Assembly: GCF_021155765.1 (NCBI RefSeq)
Contig: NC_060106.1
Coordinates: 8,315,501 to 8,379,500, forward strand
Direction of reading: 5' to 3'
DNA length: 64,000 bases
From: Diprion similis
Lineage: Eukaryota; Arthropoda; Insecta; Hymenoptera; Diprionidae
The notes beneath the pieces are model-generated. The model was not told the origin of the DNA. It ran no database searches and saw only the letters and a program-made list of their open reading frames with translations. The translations under genes were made by a program, and so were the position numbers. Of the stretch, positions 1-12,565 are shown piece after piece (positions within the stretch are counted from its first letter, which is position 1; each line of letters opens with the position of its first letter).

Positions 1-147
1 ACCGTAACTCCTCAGGGGATAAAGTCAAATACGTGCTTATAGCAAGGCACCGATCCTCTACCACACAAAAAATTGATCAGTAACCACTTCGACGTGCAAG
101 CCCGCAATTTCAAGTCAACTCTGGGTCACGCAGAATAACTAAAAAGA

Positions 148-885
148 ATTTTCAAGAGGGGCTGGGGGGAGGTGCAGCCTGGAAGATCTAAAATCGTACC
201 TATTTTCGAAAGTTTTTTTTTTTTCGTCAGAAAATGAAAACACTTAGAGCAATTTGAATTCCAGGGCTTTATTATTCATAGTTTCAAGATTAGTTCAGGA
301 TTTTTTCATTGAAATCAATCACAAGATGGCGGTATGGCGCATATGTGTAGTGAACAACCACGTTCTTGGTGCCGCTAACTCCTCGGTCAATTTTTATCCG
401 ATTGACTCGAAATTTTGACACAATCTTTAAAATTTGTTTAGCGTTTCAATCTGGTGGCTAGATTTCCGAATATCAATCTAAAAATTTTTTTATACAATTT
501 TTTTCACTCATTTTATGATCGAAAAATGAAATTTTTTTTTCATAATCGTATATATTTAAATAAAATTTTTTTTTCAACATTTGGGCTACGAGGTCGAACC
601 CAAAACCATGTTCTCATCTCAGAAAAAAATTATATCTGTTACAAGCTGGACAGTGGTGACAGGAGATGCGCTTTGAGTTCGAAATCGTTCGTTATTTATA
701 CGAGCCATGCCGCCATTTTCTTATTAATTACGATCAAAAAATTATAAAATATTCTTGAAACTTCAAATAATAAAGCCCTCAAATTCAAATTGCTTTGAGT
801 GTTTTCATTAAAAAAAAAAACAACCAAAAATAGGTATGATTTTAGACCGTCTAAGCTGTACTCCCGCCCTTCAAGCTCACACATG
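148..885. mobile_element. Long imperfect inverted repeat (fold-back / MITE-like element)
   Basis: The left arm (about 148-345) reappears as the reverse complement at about 680-885. Matching landmarks in order are TCTAAAATCGTACCTATTTT against TCTAAAATCATACCTATTTT, then a T-run, ATGAAAACACT, CAATTTGAATT, GGGCTTTATTATT, AGTTTCAAGA and AAGATGGCGG against AAAATGGCGG. The arms are diverged but collinear over nearly 200 bp, and a central spacer of about 335 bp shows no coding potential. Long terminal inverted repeats around a non-coding core fit an old non-autonomous DNA transposon or fold-back element. No target-site duplication could be fixed, so the ends are approximate. Confidence 0.7.
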
Positions 886-2291
886 ACCAGCCATAAACCG
901 ACTATAACCGCCGTTTGATGTAATCTTCAATGACTGATAGTACTTCACGTTTAATACAAAAATAATTTTAACTTAAACGGGTAGACTTTTTATCCTTGTT
1001 TAATCATGACGCATAGAATCCATGGTTTCCCACAAATCTTTTGCCACAAAAAGATTCTAGATTCGCGAGTAAGATGTTCCTGGTATATGTTTTTGTTTTT
1101 CTATAACATGACTTTTGAATCGCTAATAACGTATTATTATATCGTCTTAAAAGACTTATACAGATTCAATACCAGTTTTGGAATTTTATCTAAACAGCTT
1201 GAACTATATATGGAGCTTTGTTTGCATGATATAGTTTTTCGTTTACCTCTTTTCAAGTTATCACCGTTTGAACTACGTTAAGGCACGATATTTCGTAATA
1301 TTAATCTCAATTTACAACCAGACGTACTAGACGTATTAGAGACCTTTAATTACAAGGAAGTGGTTAAATTTCTGACTACTTTTAGATGTTAACCTGTATT
1401 ATCAGAGGTGCATAATACTTATTCTCGATACAATCATTTCGTCTCAATTTGCCTAAGAGTGCAGTGAAAGTAAACCAAATAACAAGGAAAATACGGACGA
1501 AGTATTTTCAGCCTTAATGCTAACGTTGCTTAAAATTCCATATAACTTGCAATAAACTAAATGAAACAAAAAATTCTCTTCATGAGTTCACTGGCGTAAG
1601 GTAGATAAACATACAAATAAACAATGTTTATATCAATAGCCAGTCATAATGATTATTCAAAAAATTTTGATCTTATTTCTCGACTATAATCGCTCTGACT
1701 AACAATAAGTGAAATGACGAACTGCCAAGCCGTTCCAACTCTCGGGCACAAAAATTGACGGAGATTTTTTTTTTTATTTAAACCATCAGGTATTGGCCTT
1801 ATAGGCCATGTCCCATATTGACGGAGGTGTCTACCTGCTGTTAGTGGTTGGAAATACCCGCGAACCTCCGAAGCCCAAAGTATGAATAATTTTAACGACA
1901 CAACCTCGACCTCGTGGTTGTAAACTGAACTAAAGTTGCGCGCGCAGAAGTTGCACACCTACGCATGCATTACGCTTATCGACGAGAATTCAGAATTCAG
2001 ATTCGAACGAGTCCAGCGCACGCGTTCGCTCTGGCCCCATTCCTCGTACTCGCCAGTCTTCCCAATTCCCTTCTCAGCGAATGGGCAGCTGCTCCATAAT
2101 AGCAGCGCACCATTGCCAGCGGTCAGGAATAATTAATACATATTTTTCATCGACACACGCTTTATCGCGAAATTTTTCAATCAAACCTGCAGTTTGAAAA
2201 ATTGATTCAGTTAGACAGACATCATCGGGGACTGCTGTGTCTCATTCTTGTATCGAAAAGTGGTAAACGGTACGAATAATTTGAAGAAAAC
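886..2291. other. Intergenic DNA and sideroflexin 5' flank, no gene recognised
   Basis: Short open frames on both strands have no recognisable protein features. The last 300 bp before the sideroflexin start are more mixed in composition (from about 1960) and probably contain its promoter and 5' UTR. No TATA box is evident at a convincing distance. Confidence 0.5.
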
Positions 2292-5200
2292 ATGTCCGCG
2301 AACGGAAAAAGCAGTGAAAGAAAAAGCGGATTTATTGATATTGAGAAGCCAAAATGGGACCAAGGATCGTACCTGGGTCGGGCTCGTCATTTCTTCACCG
2401 TGACGAATCCGATGAACGTTTTTGCCACCGCTGAACAACTCGCCGAGGCTAGCGATATTGTTCATAAATATAGGTAGATTAATACAAATATATTGACACT
2501 TTCTTCTTGTAGATAAAATTGATTCAGCTGCTGCCAAGCTGGCCTAAGTGTTCGCTCATAATACAGGCATTCTTTTCAATTGAGTCTCATGTACACTTTC
2601 GACAATCGATTCTTAGAGTTTATTAAAGTACAAAAGCATCGAATTATGCACGCGAGTGCGTTGCGTAACTTTGCGTATGTTGTTCCCCATTGGCCATGTC
2701 ACCCCAATTATAATTTCATGATTTACCATTTCCGTGATAAGATATTCATTCATGACATTTATCAAGCACGAATTACACTTGTGAACTATAATTGATGAAA
2801 TTTGAATCAGGAAAGGTGAAAGCCTGGACAAACTGGGGATAACGGAAGATAAACTCTGGAGCTGCAAGTATCTTTACGACAGTGCATATCATCCCGACAC
2901 CGGGGAAAAGATGATCTTGATTGGACGTATGAGTGCTCAGGTGCCTATGAATATGCTGATCACTGGCTGCATGATGACCTTCTACAAGTGTGTAAATATT
3001 TGTAATCCATGGCAGCTAGTGTTGTACCAGTTCTGCGTACGACTTATCAATTGAGCCTACTATATTGCACTGACATTGGAAACGCTCATTTAATCAACGA
3101 GTAGTACGATAACATTTTCCAATGACCCAGAACCTCAAGACAGTAGATTGTTCGAGCCATGTGCCGAGAATGTAATCATAAATCAAGCTCCCGTCGATTT
3201 AAAACGAATGACAAATTACCTCTTTCGATAGTACCATTGATCACCTCAATCGAGAGATTACACTGTTACTTTATCGATAACCTGTGATACAATACGTGCG
3301 GAATACACTGCACGAACTTCGAGTCTAGAATTAAAGATGCGAAAACTCGGCGAATAGAAACAGAAAAACTAATGCTCGCGAGGTTGACGTCTGTAATACG
3401 AACATGGAGAATTTTTTAAGAATCGCTATTGAGCAACCAAAACATTTTCAGAAACGTAGTGAACCGCGAATAAGAGTTTTGATAAAACGAGATGTATTCA
3501 TGCGGAATTTGATATTATTTTTAAATTGTGAAATTTTTTTTTGCCAATGTTTCGCTTCGTCAACATTACGAACTTAAACTTCATTCACGTTTTCTAAATA
3601 AACTTTACGAACATACTAATGAATCAAACTAAGTGCCTAGCCTCGCAATAATTCATCCAACGAATGCATAAACTGACAACGAGTTCCGCAGATAACCGCA
3701 TGTCTCATGTACGGTCGACAAAAATACAATGTCGATCTGACAAGTGTAATAATAAATGATGTAACACGTAATGTTGAGATAAAATATTATGTAAACTTTA
3801 TTCTTTAACCTCATTTAATTCAGAACCATCTGATAATTTGAACAAAAAACATTCCGTGTCATATAAATATCATATAAATATCGTCATCATCATTTTGTGT
3901 CAACGTTTCATTCGCATAATTTGTAAGACACTTTTGGGTACATCAGTTTTATTAGAATAAAATACTCCGGGAGCCAGTGAATATTTTTCAATCTTGTTTT
4001 CACACGCAGCAAACAAGGTTTTTTGATTTAATTGATGATGGTTGTCAAAAAATCTAATCTAGTCTTGCCATTCAGTGCCGTTGGATTCAGCATGGGGGCC
4101 GCTTGAAAAAGTGAAGAAAAAAAACTGAAATGCATTGAACTTATTTAGGCAAGAATGTTATTTATTATATCATTGATTTTTATAAATCGTTACCACTCAA
4201 CCATTTTGTTGAAAATTAAATTTTCTACATTCAAATCGCTTTAATTGGTTCTCCATTGAACAAAATTCTGTGTTCAAACAATTCGAAAGTCATGAGCATC
4301 GGCTTGATCATCAATCGTACGTAAAAATTCAACTTTGAAGATGAATGTCTGAATTGACCGGCATCTCACACGGAACACTCTATCTATTGGAAGTCGACAC
4401 AGGATCCACAGCTCCGTAAACGATCCACATCCGTGGTGGATCTCTGATAAACATTTACAGAAATCTACAATATCTTCGTTCAGATTAAAGCTGGTGATAG
4501 ATATCAATTGAGTATCTATGGATTATCCATGCGCGTATAAAGCCTAGGCCCTAGACTTTTTATCTGGAGCAAAACAAAATGTGCACATGATAGTTTCCAA
4601 TATTTTTCATGACACTTCCATTAGAGGTTGCGTGTGGGTGAGATCAAGGTGCACATGGATAATGGATAGAAAGAACGTTCATTGGAGGTCGAAATGTCTT
4701 CTTCAAAAATCCACGACGTCTCCAATGGAGAATTGTGTACATATCTTGTAAAGATCTACTAGATACATGACAAGCGGACATTTGGATCTCAAATCGAGCT
4801 CTGTTGTACTACATTTCGGTTAACGTAGATGTCTCATAGAGGTATTGCATATCCATCATGGATGTCCAGGGTACGTCCATTAGAAGTGAATATTCTGTGT
4901 CGGAAAAGCTACTTATGGATTATCGACATCAGTAGATGACTTCCTGAAGGGTTGTCCACTTTAAAATCTTCGTATACGCGATCGTTGACTGTTGCCGAGT
5001 AAATTACTGGTGCAGACATCATGTTCAGAATATGTATTGACGAAATTAGTATGTAAATAAATGTACAATCTACCAACAGTTCGAAACTTGCAGGTCAACT
5101 CCGGCGGTCGTATTCTGGCAATGGTTCAATCAGTCTTTCAATGCCTTAGTCAACTATACGAATCGGAGTGGATCCAGTCCGATCCCAATATCAACTCTGG

Positions 5201-5832
5201 TACAGAGTTACGTGGGGGCGACCGGAGGAGCCCTTTTCACAGCACTATCCCTGAACCACCTTGCAAAAAAAGGGCCACCGCTGGCGGGGAGGTTGGTACC
5301 ACTTGCAGCAGTTGCTGCTGCTAATTGTGTGAACATACCGATGATGCGAATAACCGAATTGCGCGAAGGTATCGAGCTTCAAAATGATAAAGGACAAAAA
5401 GTAGGAAGCAGCGTTTCGGCCGCAAAACAGGCCATCTTCTCCGTTACTTTTTCGCGGATTCTTATGGCCTCGCCTAGCATGGGTTTGTATATTTTGATTT
5501 ACACGGCTTCCTTAGCGTGATATTATTCGAACCAGTGATAATCCACTTTCAGATCACTTCTGACAAGAAACTAAATATTTCTTTCAGTGTTAGCACCGCT
5601 GCTCATGAACTACTTGGAAAAGAGAAACTTATTGAGGCGGATGCCATGGGCAGCAGGTCCAATTCAAGTCGCCCTTTGCGGTGTTTGCTTAACATTTGCA
5701 ACTCCCCTTTGCTGTGCTTTATTTGCACAGCGCGTTGCCGTTCCCGTGAAAGAGTTGGAACCAGAAGTGCAAGAACAAATACGATCCAGAGATCCAGACG
5801 CCGAAGTAGTATACTATAACAAGGGTTTATAA
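2292..5832 (+). CDS. SFXN1/3-like: Sideroflexin (SFXN1/3-type mitochondrial serine carrier), 4 exons, complete
   Basis: Exons are 2292-2473, 2811-2987, 5094-5482 and 5588-5832. All junctions are GT-AG and in phase, giving 330 aa against about 322-325 in human SFXN1/SFXN3. Family landmarks visible in order are an NPMN motif near residue 40, HPDTGEK at 88-94, [11 protein letters not shown] at about 99-109, the conserved TPAVVFWQW segment from 122, [12 protein letters not shown] at about 194-205, a hydrophobic C-terminal region with ATPLCCALF at about 287-295, and a YNKGL end. Known role of the family: a multi-pass inner mitochondrial membrane protein, with SFXN1 and SFXN3 importing serine for mitochondrial one-carbon metabolism. 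The ATG at 2292 begins the conserved N-terminus and has A at -3. Introns are 337, 2106 and 105 bp. The gene converges with MRPL2. Orthology to SFXN1 versus SFXN3 is not decided by eye. Confidence 0.95.
4370..4905. repeat. Possible decayed repeat in sideroflexin intron 2
   Basis: Within the 2.1-kb intron, variants of a CCATTAGAAGTG / CATTGGAGGTCG / CTATTGGAAGTC word recur near 4387, 4618, 4679, 4718 (reversed sense) and 4878. They are interleaved with GGATGTCC, ATATCCA and CATGGAT words. This suggests an old, diverged tandem or interspersed repeat. The spacing is irregular, so the call is weak. Confidence 0.3.
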
Positions 5833-8415
5833 AAAAATAGAAATTTGGATTTCGTCTCATATTATAGTCGGGTTGGATAGATCGTAAATCGAAATAATTA
5901 CTTGGTTGTATCAACTCTGTTGAAAAATATCTAGAAAATTACTCAACTTAAGATTTCTGATGATCTGTTAGAAATGTTTTTTTCGCTTTCTCGAATCGAG
6001 TTTCATCCGTTTTTCCACCAGGCCTGTCACTCGATCATCGAGTTTTTTTTTTCAGTGATTTTGCCGATTCTGGTATACCGAATGAACCGTGATATACGTA
6101 GAGTCATTTATTCATGACTCAGTATGTATTCACTTGATACACGTATCAACGCGTATATAATTAATTATACACATAAAATGACAATAATAGCGAAGATATT
6201 GATTCGCGTGGCAAATTTTCTTGCCGTATTATCCAAATTTAGAATAATAAGTATTATGTTATAGTAACATCGTTTCAAACCAATTGCAAATATTAATTCT
6301 CAGCCACATTTCGCAAACGATGATATAATACATAACAATCTCGTCAATCAATTTTCACGTAACAAGCTGTACCCGCGTACATTAGTGGCACTTGACCTTT
6401 GCAGTATGAATTGTTTGCTCAAGCTGTTAAGGCTTAGAACGCGAACTTTGGCCAATTGCTGAATTACATGTCGTAAGCCTGATTTAGTTTTATGATTAAA
6501 CATATCGTGGTGTCGAAAGTCCACTTCAATTTTTCCCAATAACATGATAGTTACAAAAATAATATTTTTTTAATAACATATATTCTCATTTATATATGAT
6601 GTATATTTTTTCTGAATTGAGATGACTTTGTTAAATATAGTTTTAAGCGCCGCTGACTAACGATCCACGATCACAATACGAGGTAAAAAAAACTGAAAGA
6701 ATCTGATTCTTTATCGTTTTCCGGCCAACATACTGAGACTGCATTAAATTGTTTTTTTTTTTTTTTTTTGCAATCCTCAAAATGAAGTTTAGAGAAGCGT
6801 ATAAATAGTTCGTAGCATAACTTTAAGATTGATACGTTATTGCAGAATGTGATTAGTTTGTTGTGAAAATTTTGTTAAGTTTGATTATTATAATTGATAT
6901 GGAATAAGTATTGTTGTAAATTTGATGTACAATGTCGATAAGGTATTATAATCAATGGCCAGAAACATTATCTGCCTCTGAGTTATACAACGACTCTTGA
7001 CAGAATTAAACGATTTATTGTTTCTAATCGTTACATATTGACTTTAAAACTATGCAACAAATTGAAGAAACAATTCATTGTTATCTCTGGAACATTATTC
7101 AGGAAACGCTAAACGCAGGATATAATGATTGGAGAATAGAAGAAAGAATTATAATTGAAAAGTTATGATGACCATTTCGATAATCTTTGCATTACGTACT
7201 TCATTAAACTTCATGACGAGAATGAAGTTTATTATAACAATGATACTCAACTTTTTTAAAGTTACTTCAAAGTTGCAAAACAGTAATTTTTCCAATGTTT
7301 CGTTAAGCTGATGTTAACAATTTCAATCTCATAAGTATAATAATTCCTATCATAATACACAGGTTCAGAAAAATGCGGTCCACTCACATTCCACGAGTTA
7401 AAATAAATGATTCATTCTATATACAGAATCTATTCTACAAAAATAATGCAATAATTTTTCCAATATCAAGAAAAAAGTATTCATTGGACAGGAGGAAACT
7501 TCCGAAATGAATGATATTCAATTTTAAACAGCGTATACTCGAAGAAAGAAAGCTGTTTAATATCTTCTATTGGAATCTCACATTTTGAGATGGAAATATT
7601 ACTCACCAATGTATATTTTTTAAGTTCCATATCCTGCATCAGTAATATGAAAGCTACTTTTTCTTTCTTTTCATGAAGATAATCTTTATTATCCTATTCA
7701 CCACACCGCAATACTGCTAAATAAGAATTGAATGTAATATAATATCATGATAAAAGAATTTTAAGACATGAATGTAGGCTACAGTGATGTATTAGATAAT
7801 TAAGAAGAAAATTTTCAGTCTGGCCTCTTCGAGTCGAAACAGTTGAAGACATTCTTTCTCGTTTTTAACTTTATAACCACCCTAGTTGAGAATAAAATAC
7901 AATTCATTTACTTAACAACCATTAGTTCACAGGTTCTAAGAGCAATTTATAATTAAACCGGATTTTATTATCATTTCTTCAGCTTGAAACAGCACGTCCA
8001 ATTACAAACTTTCATTTTTGAATTCCCCAAGTCCCAAATTTTCCGAAGCAAATATTTGCTTTATATACCACTTGAAAAGCATTTATTTACACTATCCGGT
8101 AACACATTGTACGTGAAATATAGTTCGTGGATGATTATAGAATCATTGAATAGCTTTTATAATCAATATCACGAAACAATCCAAAAATCATGACACAAAT
8201 AGGATCCAGCTTAGAACACTACCTTGGAGGAAAATATTCATTGTAGTAGTCAAGAAATAGCCTAAAGAAGAGATGATTTTACATCGTAAATTCCAGATTC
8301 TGTTCCAGGTTCTCAGATTTTCAAAATAAGCTTAAGACGACCCTTCACAAATTGTAAAACTTTCACAGGGCAGTGATTAAATGAAAATATATGAGTCGAT
8401 GTACTATTTAATAAG
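5833..8415. other. Convergent intergenic region, no gene recognised
   Basis: This AT-rich spacer of about 2.6 kb lies between the 3' ends of sideroflexin (+) and MRPL2 (-). It contains T-runs (for example 6751-6769), but no open frame with recognisable protein features and no tRNA-like box pair. It presumably includes the sideroflexin 3' UTR, for which I could not fix a polyadenylation signal. Confidence 0.5.
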
Positions 8416-8421
8416 TTTATT
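8416..8421 (-). terminator. Polyadenylation signal of MRPL2
   Basis: TTTATT on the + strand is AATAAA on the - strand, 19 nt past the MRPL2 stop codon. It would imply a very short 3' UTR. The signal type is established; its use here is inferred. Confidence 0.5.
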
Positions 8422-8439
8422 AACAGGTTTAAAAATAAA

Positions 8440-10408
8440 TTACAGGTCAAGTGTCAGTCTGACAGCAGGGGCATTCATTGATTTATCACCAGTGGAAAAT
8501 TCTTTTACTGGAGGTAACGGACGTATTTTACGTCCGTGACGTCCCTCCTTACGTTTCCATAATCCACTTCTTGGTCGGTTACCTAGCAATCGATTGTTCT
8601 GAGCACTACCAATTGGAGTACTACCGTGGAGATGGTTCGACAATCTTCCAACAGTAGCCATACATGATTTGTGCAAACTGAACTCGCGCTTGCTTGGCAT
8701 TTTTACTATTACTCTGTCCGTGCCGTCATAGCGTAGTATCGTTGCAAAAGTACCAGCTGCATGTACTAAACTTCCACCATAACCGGGATATTTTTCTATA
8801 GAATGAACTTGTGTGCCAGTAGGTAATGCACCCAAAGGAAAAGCATCTCCCTCATTTGCTTTTACAGGTATACGTGGTATGGCTTGAGATGTGCGTATGA
8901 TGTCACCTGGCTTCATGTTCTGTGTGGCCAGAATGTAGTTCAACTCCTGACCACAGCCAACAAGTGCGATGAATGCCGTTCTACATCCATCCTTCAATAC
9001 CTGCAGCACCCTTTCCTCTTTTGGTTTTTCATCTAAACTCTTTGGACCTTCCCGTTTCCAGTTTATCCAGTGATACTTGTGCTTTATGCCTCCTCCGATC
9101 CCCTTCGCCACCAATCGGCCTGTGCACAGAATAAATGTATAATTAGTAAGGATCAAAATGATTTCATTGTAATCGCCGTATGTGTTGCTTTTCCATCCTC
9201 ATTTCTAATTCTTTACCTCATGGAGAAGTGAGTGACAGTTTAGTTCATAACGAAAACTAATTGTAAAGTAGAACGTTTTGATATAAAATGTCAGCTTTTT
9301 CATGGTATAATAAAAGATAACGTAAGGAGAGAATTCTCTCAATATTAATGTGCAACAACGCACGACTTATTTTGATCTTGTTTATGTTATTTTTTGTTCT
9401 AAGCTTTTTGTCAAAGATTTTTCAACATATTACCGTTTTTAAAGTAAAGAGTGCTCTGCGGTTGATTATACTGAGGAGAAATTTTGAAATTATATTTACC
9501 CACGACATAATATTTTCAAGAAATAAAAGTGTTGGAAGAAAGTCATTGCAACAGAGATTGAGTTTCTTTTTAATGAGTATAACATGGTAGTAACTAAAAA
9601 TATTTGAAAATATTCTCTAACTTTTCCCATTCTCTCTGACCGAATTATAATTTAGTTATAAGTTACACGATAAACACACTCATAGAAAACAAAGTGTAAG
9701 AATATTTTTATTCAACACTGCTTGAATCTAAGTCTGAATGAAAAATTATTTTCTATAAATGTAACATTCATTTGCTGATTGGATAACCGCCGACAGGTCG
9801 TCACTAGCAAATTGCAGCTTTGCAGATTTATCGTCGCTTTCCATTTTTAAGAAATTGCCCTATAGTATCACTGCACAGAATTTCTTCAGTTGAAAATAAG
9901 AAAGGCTTGAAAAAATGAAGTAAACAGTTTGCCATGAAACTTCACAAAAAATATACACTGTACGTGCCGTAGCGTGGTTAGTATTAAATTAGGTTCAATC
10001 AGGTTATGATCGGCTTGCGATAAGTTCAGGTTAGGTTAGGTTGGGGCTAGTTTGGTACAGAGTTTATAATCCTATAAAATTCTCTTATAACATGACAGCA
10101 AATTACTCTGTGAAGTTCGATTTTAATTACCACGTGATAGCTTATCGAACAGATTTTGAGGATAAAGACAGATACTTGCCAGTGACAGGGTCTCTGCCAC
10201 CGAGGTTAGTGACTCTTAGAGGCTTCACCGTGTATTCTTCTGGAAAATGGATAATACGGCGATAGTATGTTCCGGGTACGCCTGGTTTCGGCTTGTCGAT
10301 CCCTTTCCAAACATTTCTTTCCTGTTGGAAACACCACGCGGACTGTCTTATTACAGGAATACTTAAAACTCGTCTTACCAAACTGGTGGCTATCACGGCG
10401 GCTGACAT
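8440..10408 (-). CDS. MRPL2: Mitochondrial large-subunit ribosomal protein uL2m (MRPL2), 2 exons, complete
   Basis: On the minus strand, exon 1 is 10408-10180 and exon 2 is 9119-8440. The join restores one Gly codon (residue 77) and gives 302 aa, against 305 in human MRPL2. Residues 1-30 are basic and hydrophobic, as expected of a mitochondrial transit peptide (ATSLVRRVLSIPVIR). The start of the mature protein matches human MRPL2: a YTVKPLRV segment, then GGRDPVTG at 70-77, then KGIGGGIKHKYH at about 82-93. Later come EGDAFPLGALPTGT, AGTFATILR, MPSKREF and a C-terminal GRKIRPLPP. uL2 binds 23S-type rRNA near the peptidyl transferase centre. The intron (10179-9120, 1060 bp) starts with GCAAGT rather than GT; the nearby GT donor would break the frame. 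Sequence from both sides of the junction is conserved, which supports the model. Confidence 0.95.
10029..10044 (+). repeat. Short interstitial TTAGG-type telomere motif
   Basis: GGTTAGGTTAGGTTGG contains two TTAGG units and a decayed third, inside the MRPL2 intron. TTAGG is the ancestral insect telomere repeat. So short a run can arise by chance or at a repaired break. Confidence 0.5.
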
Positions 10409-10435
10409 TTTGTCATTACAGTGTGCAGACTGAAG

Positions 10436-10453
10436 GTCACGTGATAACGTGAC
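10436..10453. promoter_or_regulatory. Palindromic E-box pair in the MRPL2 promoter
   Basis: GTCACGT-GATA-ACGTGAC forms perfect 7-bp inverted arms 28 bp upstream of the MRPL2 ATG. It includes TCACGTGA (10437-10444), the core bound by bHLH-zip factors of the USF/MITF/TFEB type. A 12-bp palindrome, TCGAAGCTTCGA, lies further upstream at 10481-10492. The binding assignment is inference from motif knowledge. Confidence 0.5.
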
Positions 10454-10499
10454 GTTCGCCGACGATTCGTTTTCGATTTATCGAAGCTTCGAGGTTCGA

Positions 10500-12565
10500 T
10501 CTGGTTCAAGCGGAGGATTCGATCTTTGACCAGCTGCAGCTTCGTTCGGCATTTGAAAAAAAATTTATGTATAACATATTTGAATTATAAATATAAGTGG
10601 AGTCAAAACCAGAAATCAGCAAAAAAATGACTCATTTTCCATTTATTGATTTATTCAATAATTAGGCATTACCGATCTGGTCAATGATTAATTGCCAGAA
10701 AATTTTTTATTACCTTGTTAAGAATTTGTGATTATTGAAAATCAGTATTTTTGTCAATTTATTTTAATAATAATGTTACTTTTGCAAAAAAATGGACAAT
10801 TAGTTAAGAATGGAATGCTAATTGCCAAAAAAGTGGAATATTATTAACAAATAAATTTCTAATTTTCAGAAACATGGACAGTTATTAACGTATAAATTGC
10901 TGATTTCCCAAAAAATAGGTACTTGATGACGAATTAAATGCTAATTTTCCAACTTGAACTAGAAGAATTTAAGACTTCACGCAATGAAATAATCAACAAA
11001 ACTGGTACTTTTCACAAAAATATCATTTAAAAAACTCTAAGAAAAAAAACAAAGGAAAGAAAAATGAAATAAAGACATTTTTTGAAATATTTCAGGAACA
11101 GCAATTCTTGTCTTGAGAAATCGTCCTCGGAAAAGGAGTACGCACAAATCCGAATGTAAGTTGGAAAGTATTACATATAGGCTAAAAACTCAAATGCAAT
11201 TAGAAATAATCGGAAATTAAATCATAAATTTTTGTTTAGAATTATTAACATAGATCCCGAAGTATTTTATTAACCACGTCGACCGTCGTTGAATAAAAGA
11301 CAAATCAATACTGTAGAATGAAAGATATCCGTATAAGAAAGGTTGCTACAAAAAATGTTAAACACAAACTGTGGAAGGAATATTATTACGAAAATTTCTT
11401 TTCACTTCATATTCATACAACTTCTTAATTAATATTAAGTAAGGCAAACAGCCAGCGGATGTTGATCGCAGAGTTTGATGTGAATTGTTTCTAGAATCGA
11501 CATTCACTGATAACTTTCTTTGTGAAGTGTTAAAATGTCCTCAATTGTTTCCTTCGGAGTCTTTTGATAGTATTACTTAATATTCGGTATTTTATATTAC
11601 GGGTGCGCGATGATGGTCGAGACAATATATACCGCTCTCTGATTGTTCGTGTTGTATTGCGTGAATTTGAAAATTAAGACAATCCTCTATTTTGCCTAAC
11701 AGTTTGCAAGGTGTGTATTTTAACATAATATATATAGTGGAAATCAGGATATCAAAGGTATAATCGTTTGTCAAGATGTTTCGACTAAGACACATTTGTC
11801 ATCCCATTCGTTTATTAATCTAATATCTGTCGATTGTACTTTGGTTACAAGTAAAACATACATGTATACATTTGCATATTTTCACATGAAGATAGCATTT
11901 TGACTCTGCACTGATTGAAAGTGTAAAAGTAACACATTTATTTTATTGCAGGTAAGGCCGAGATCATGATGAACTTGAAGAAACTGAATGGAGCGACATG
12001 TGAAGGAAAAAAACAGAACTAGAACGGTATGGCCGTAGTGAAGCAGGATTTTCAATAAGTACTGATATCGCGGGTGTTTTGAGATGATAGTAGTCATGAG
12101 TGACGTTGTGTTTGAGTTCGCCGTGATGTCGGCTTGAGAATACATCAAGATGAACGCCGCGGTGCTGTTTCTAAGTGTTGCCAGCAAACAAGCTGAGTTG
12201 TCTATGAACAGGAGTGAACGTTTACCTTGCGACACTGTACAGACTGGGTTGCCCGTCCTAGAAAGTCTATGCGCACCTTCTCTGATCGCATCCTTATACT
12301 TGCTTGTGTGAAGATGATAGTTGAATATGATAAATAATATGGCTTGCACGTATGATAAAAATTTATAGTATGTGCGTGATACTTGTACGTTATCAGTATA
12401 GTATGTTGCATGAGAAAGCGGGACCGAAACAGATCGTAATTATAGTGAGTTTTATGTTATTAGGCGAACGGCTGTAATGTTTGTTCGTTGTTTTGCATTT
12501 CTTTTTGTTTTTGTCCACAATAGAAGGTGGCAAATTCTTGGAGTTCTGTTCGCTTTCACCTAGCT
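10500..12565. other. AT-rich intergenic DNA, no gene recognised
   Basis: Between the MRPL2 promoter and the satellite block the sequence is AT-rich. The longest open frame (minus strand, 11882-12349, 155 codons) has no recognisable domain. At 10630-10960 several short phrases recur loosely (AATTGCCAGAAAATTTT, TAATTGCCAAAAAAG, TAATTTTCAG), suggesting a decayed low-order repeat. Confidence 0.4.

Noticed and set aside
11882..12349. 155-codon - strand open frame
   Set aside because: Unrecognised translation in AT-rich DNA without supporting splice sites or motifs; probably chance.
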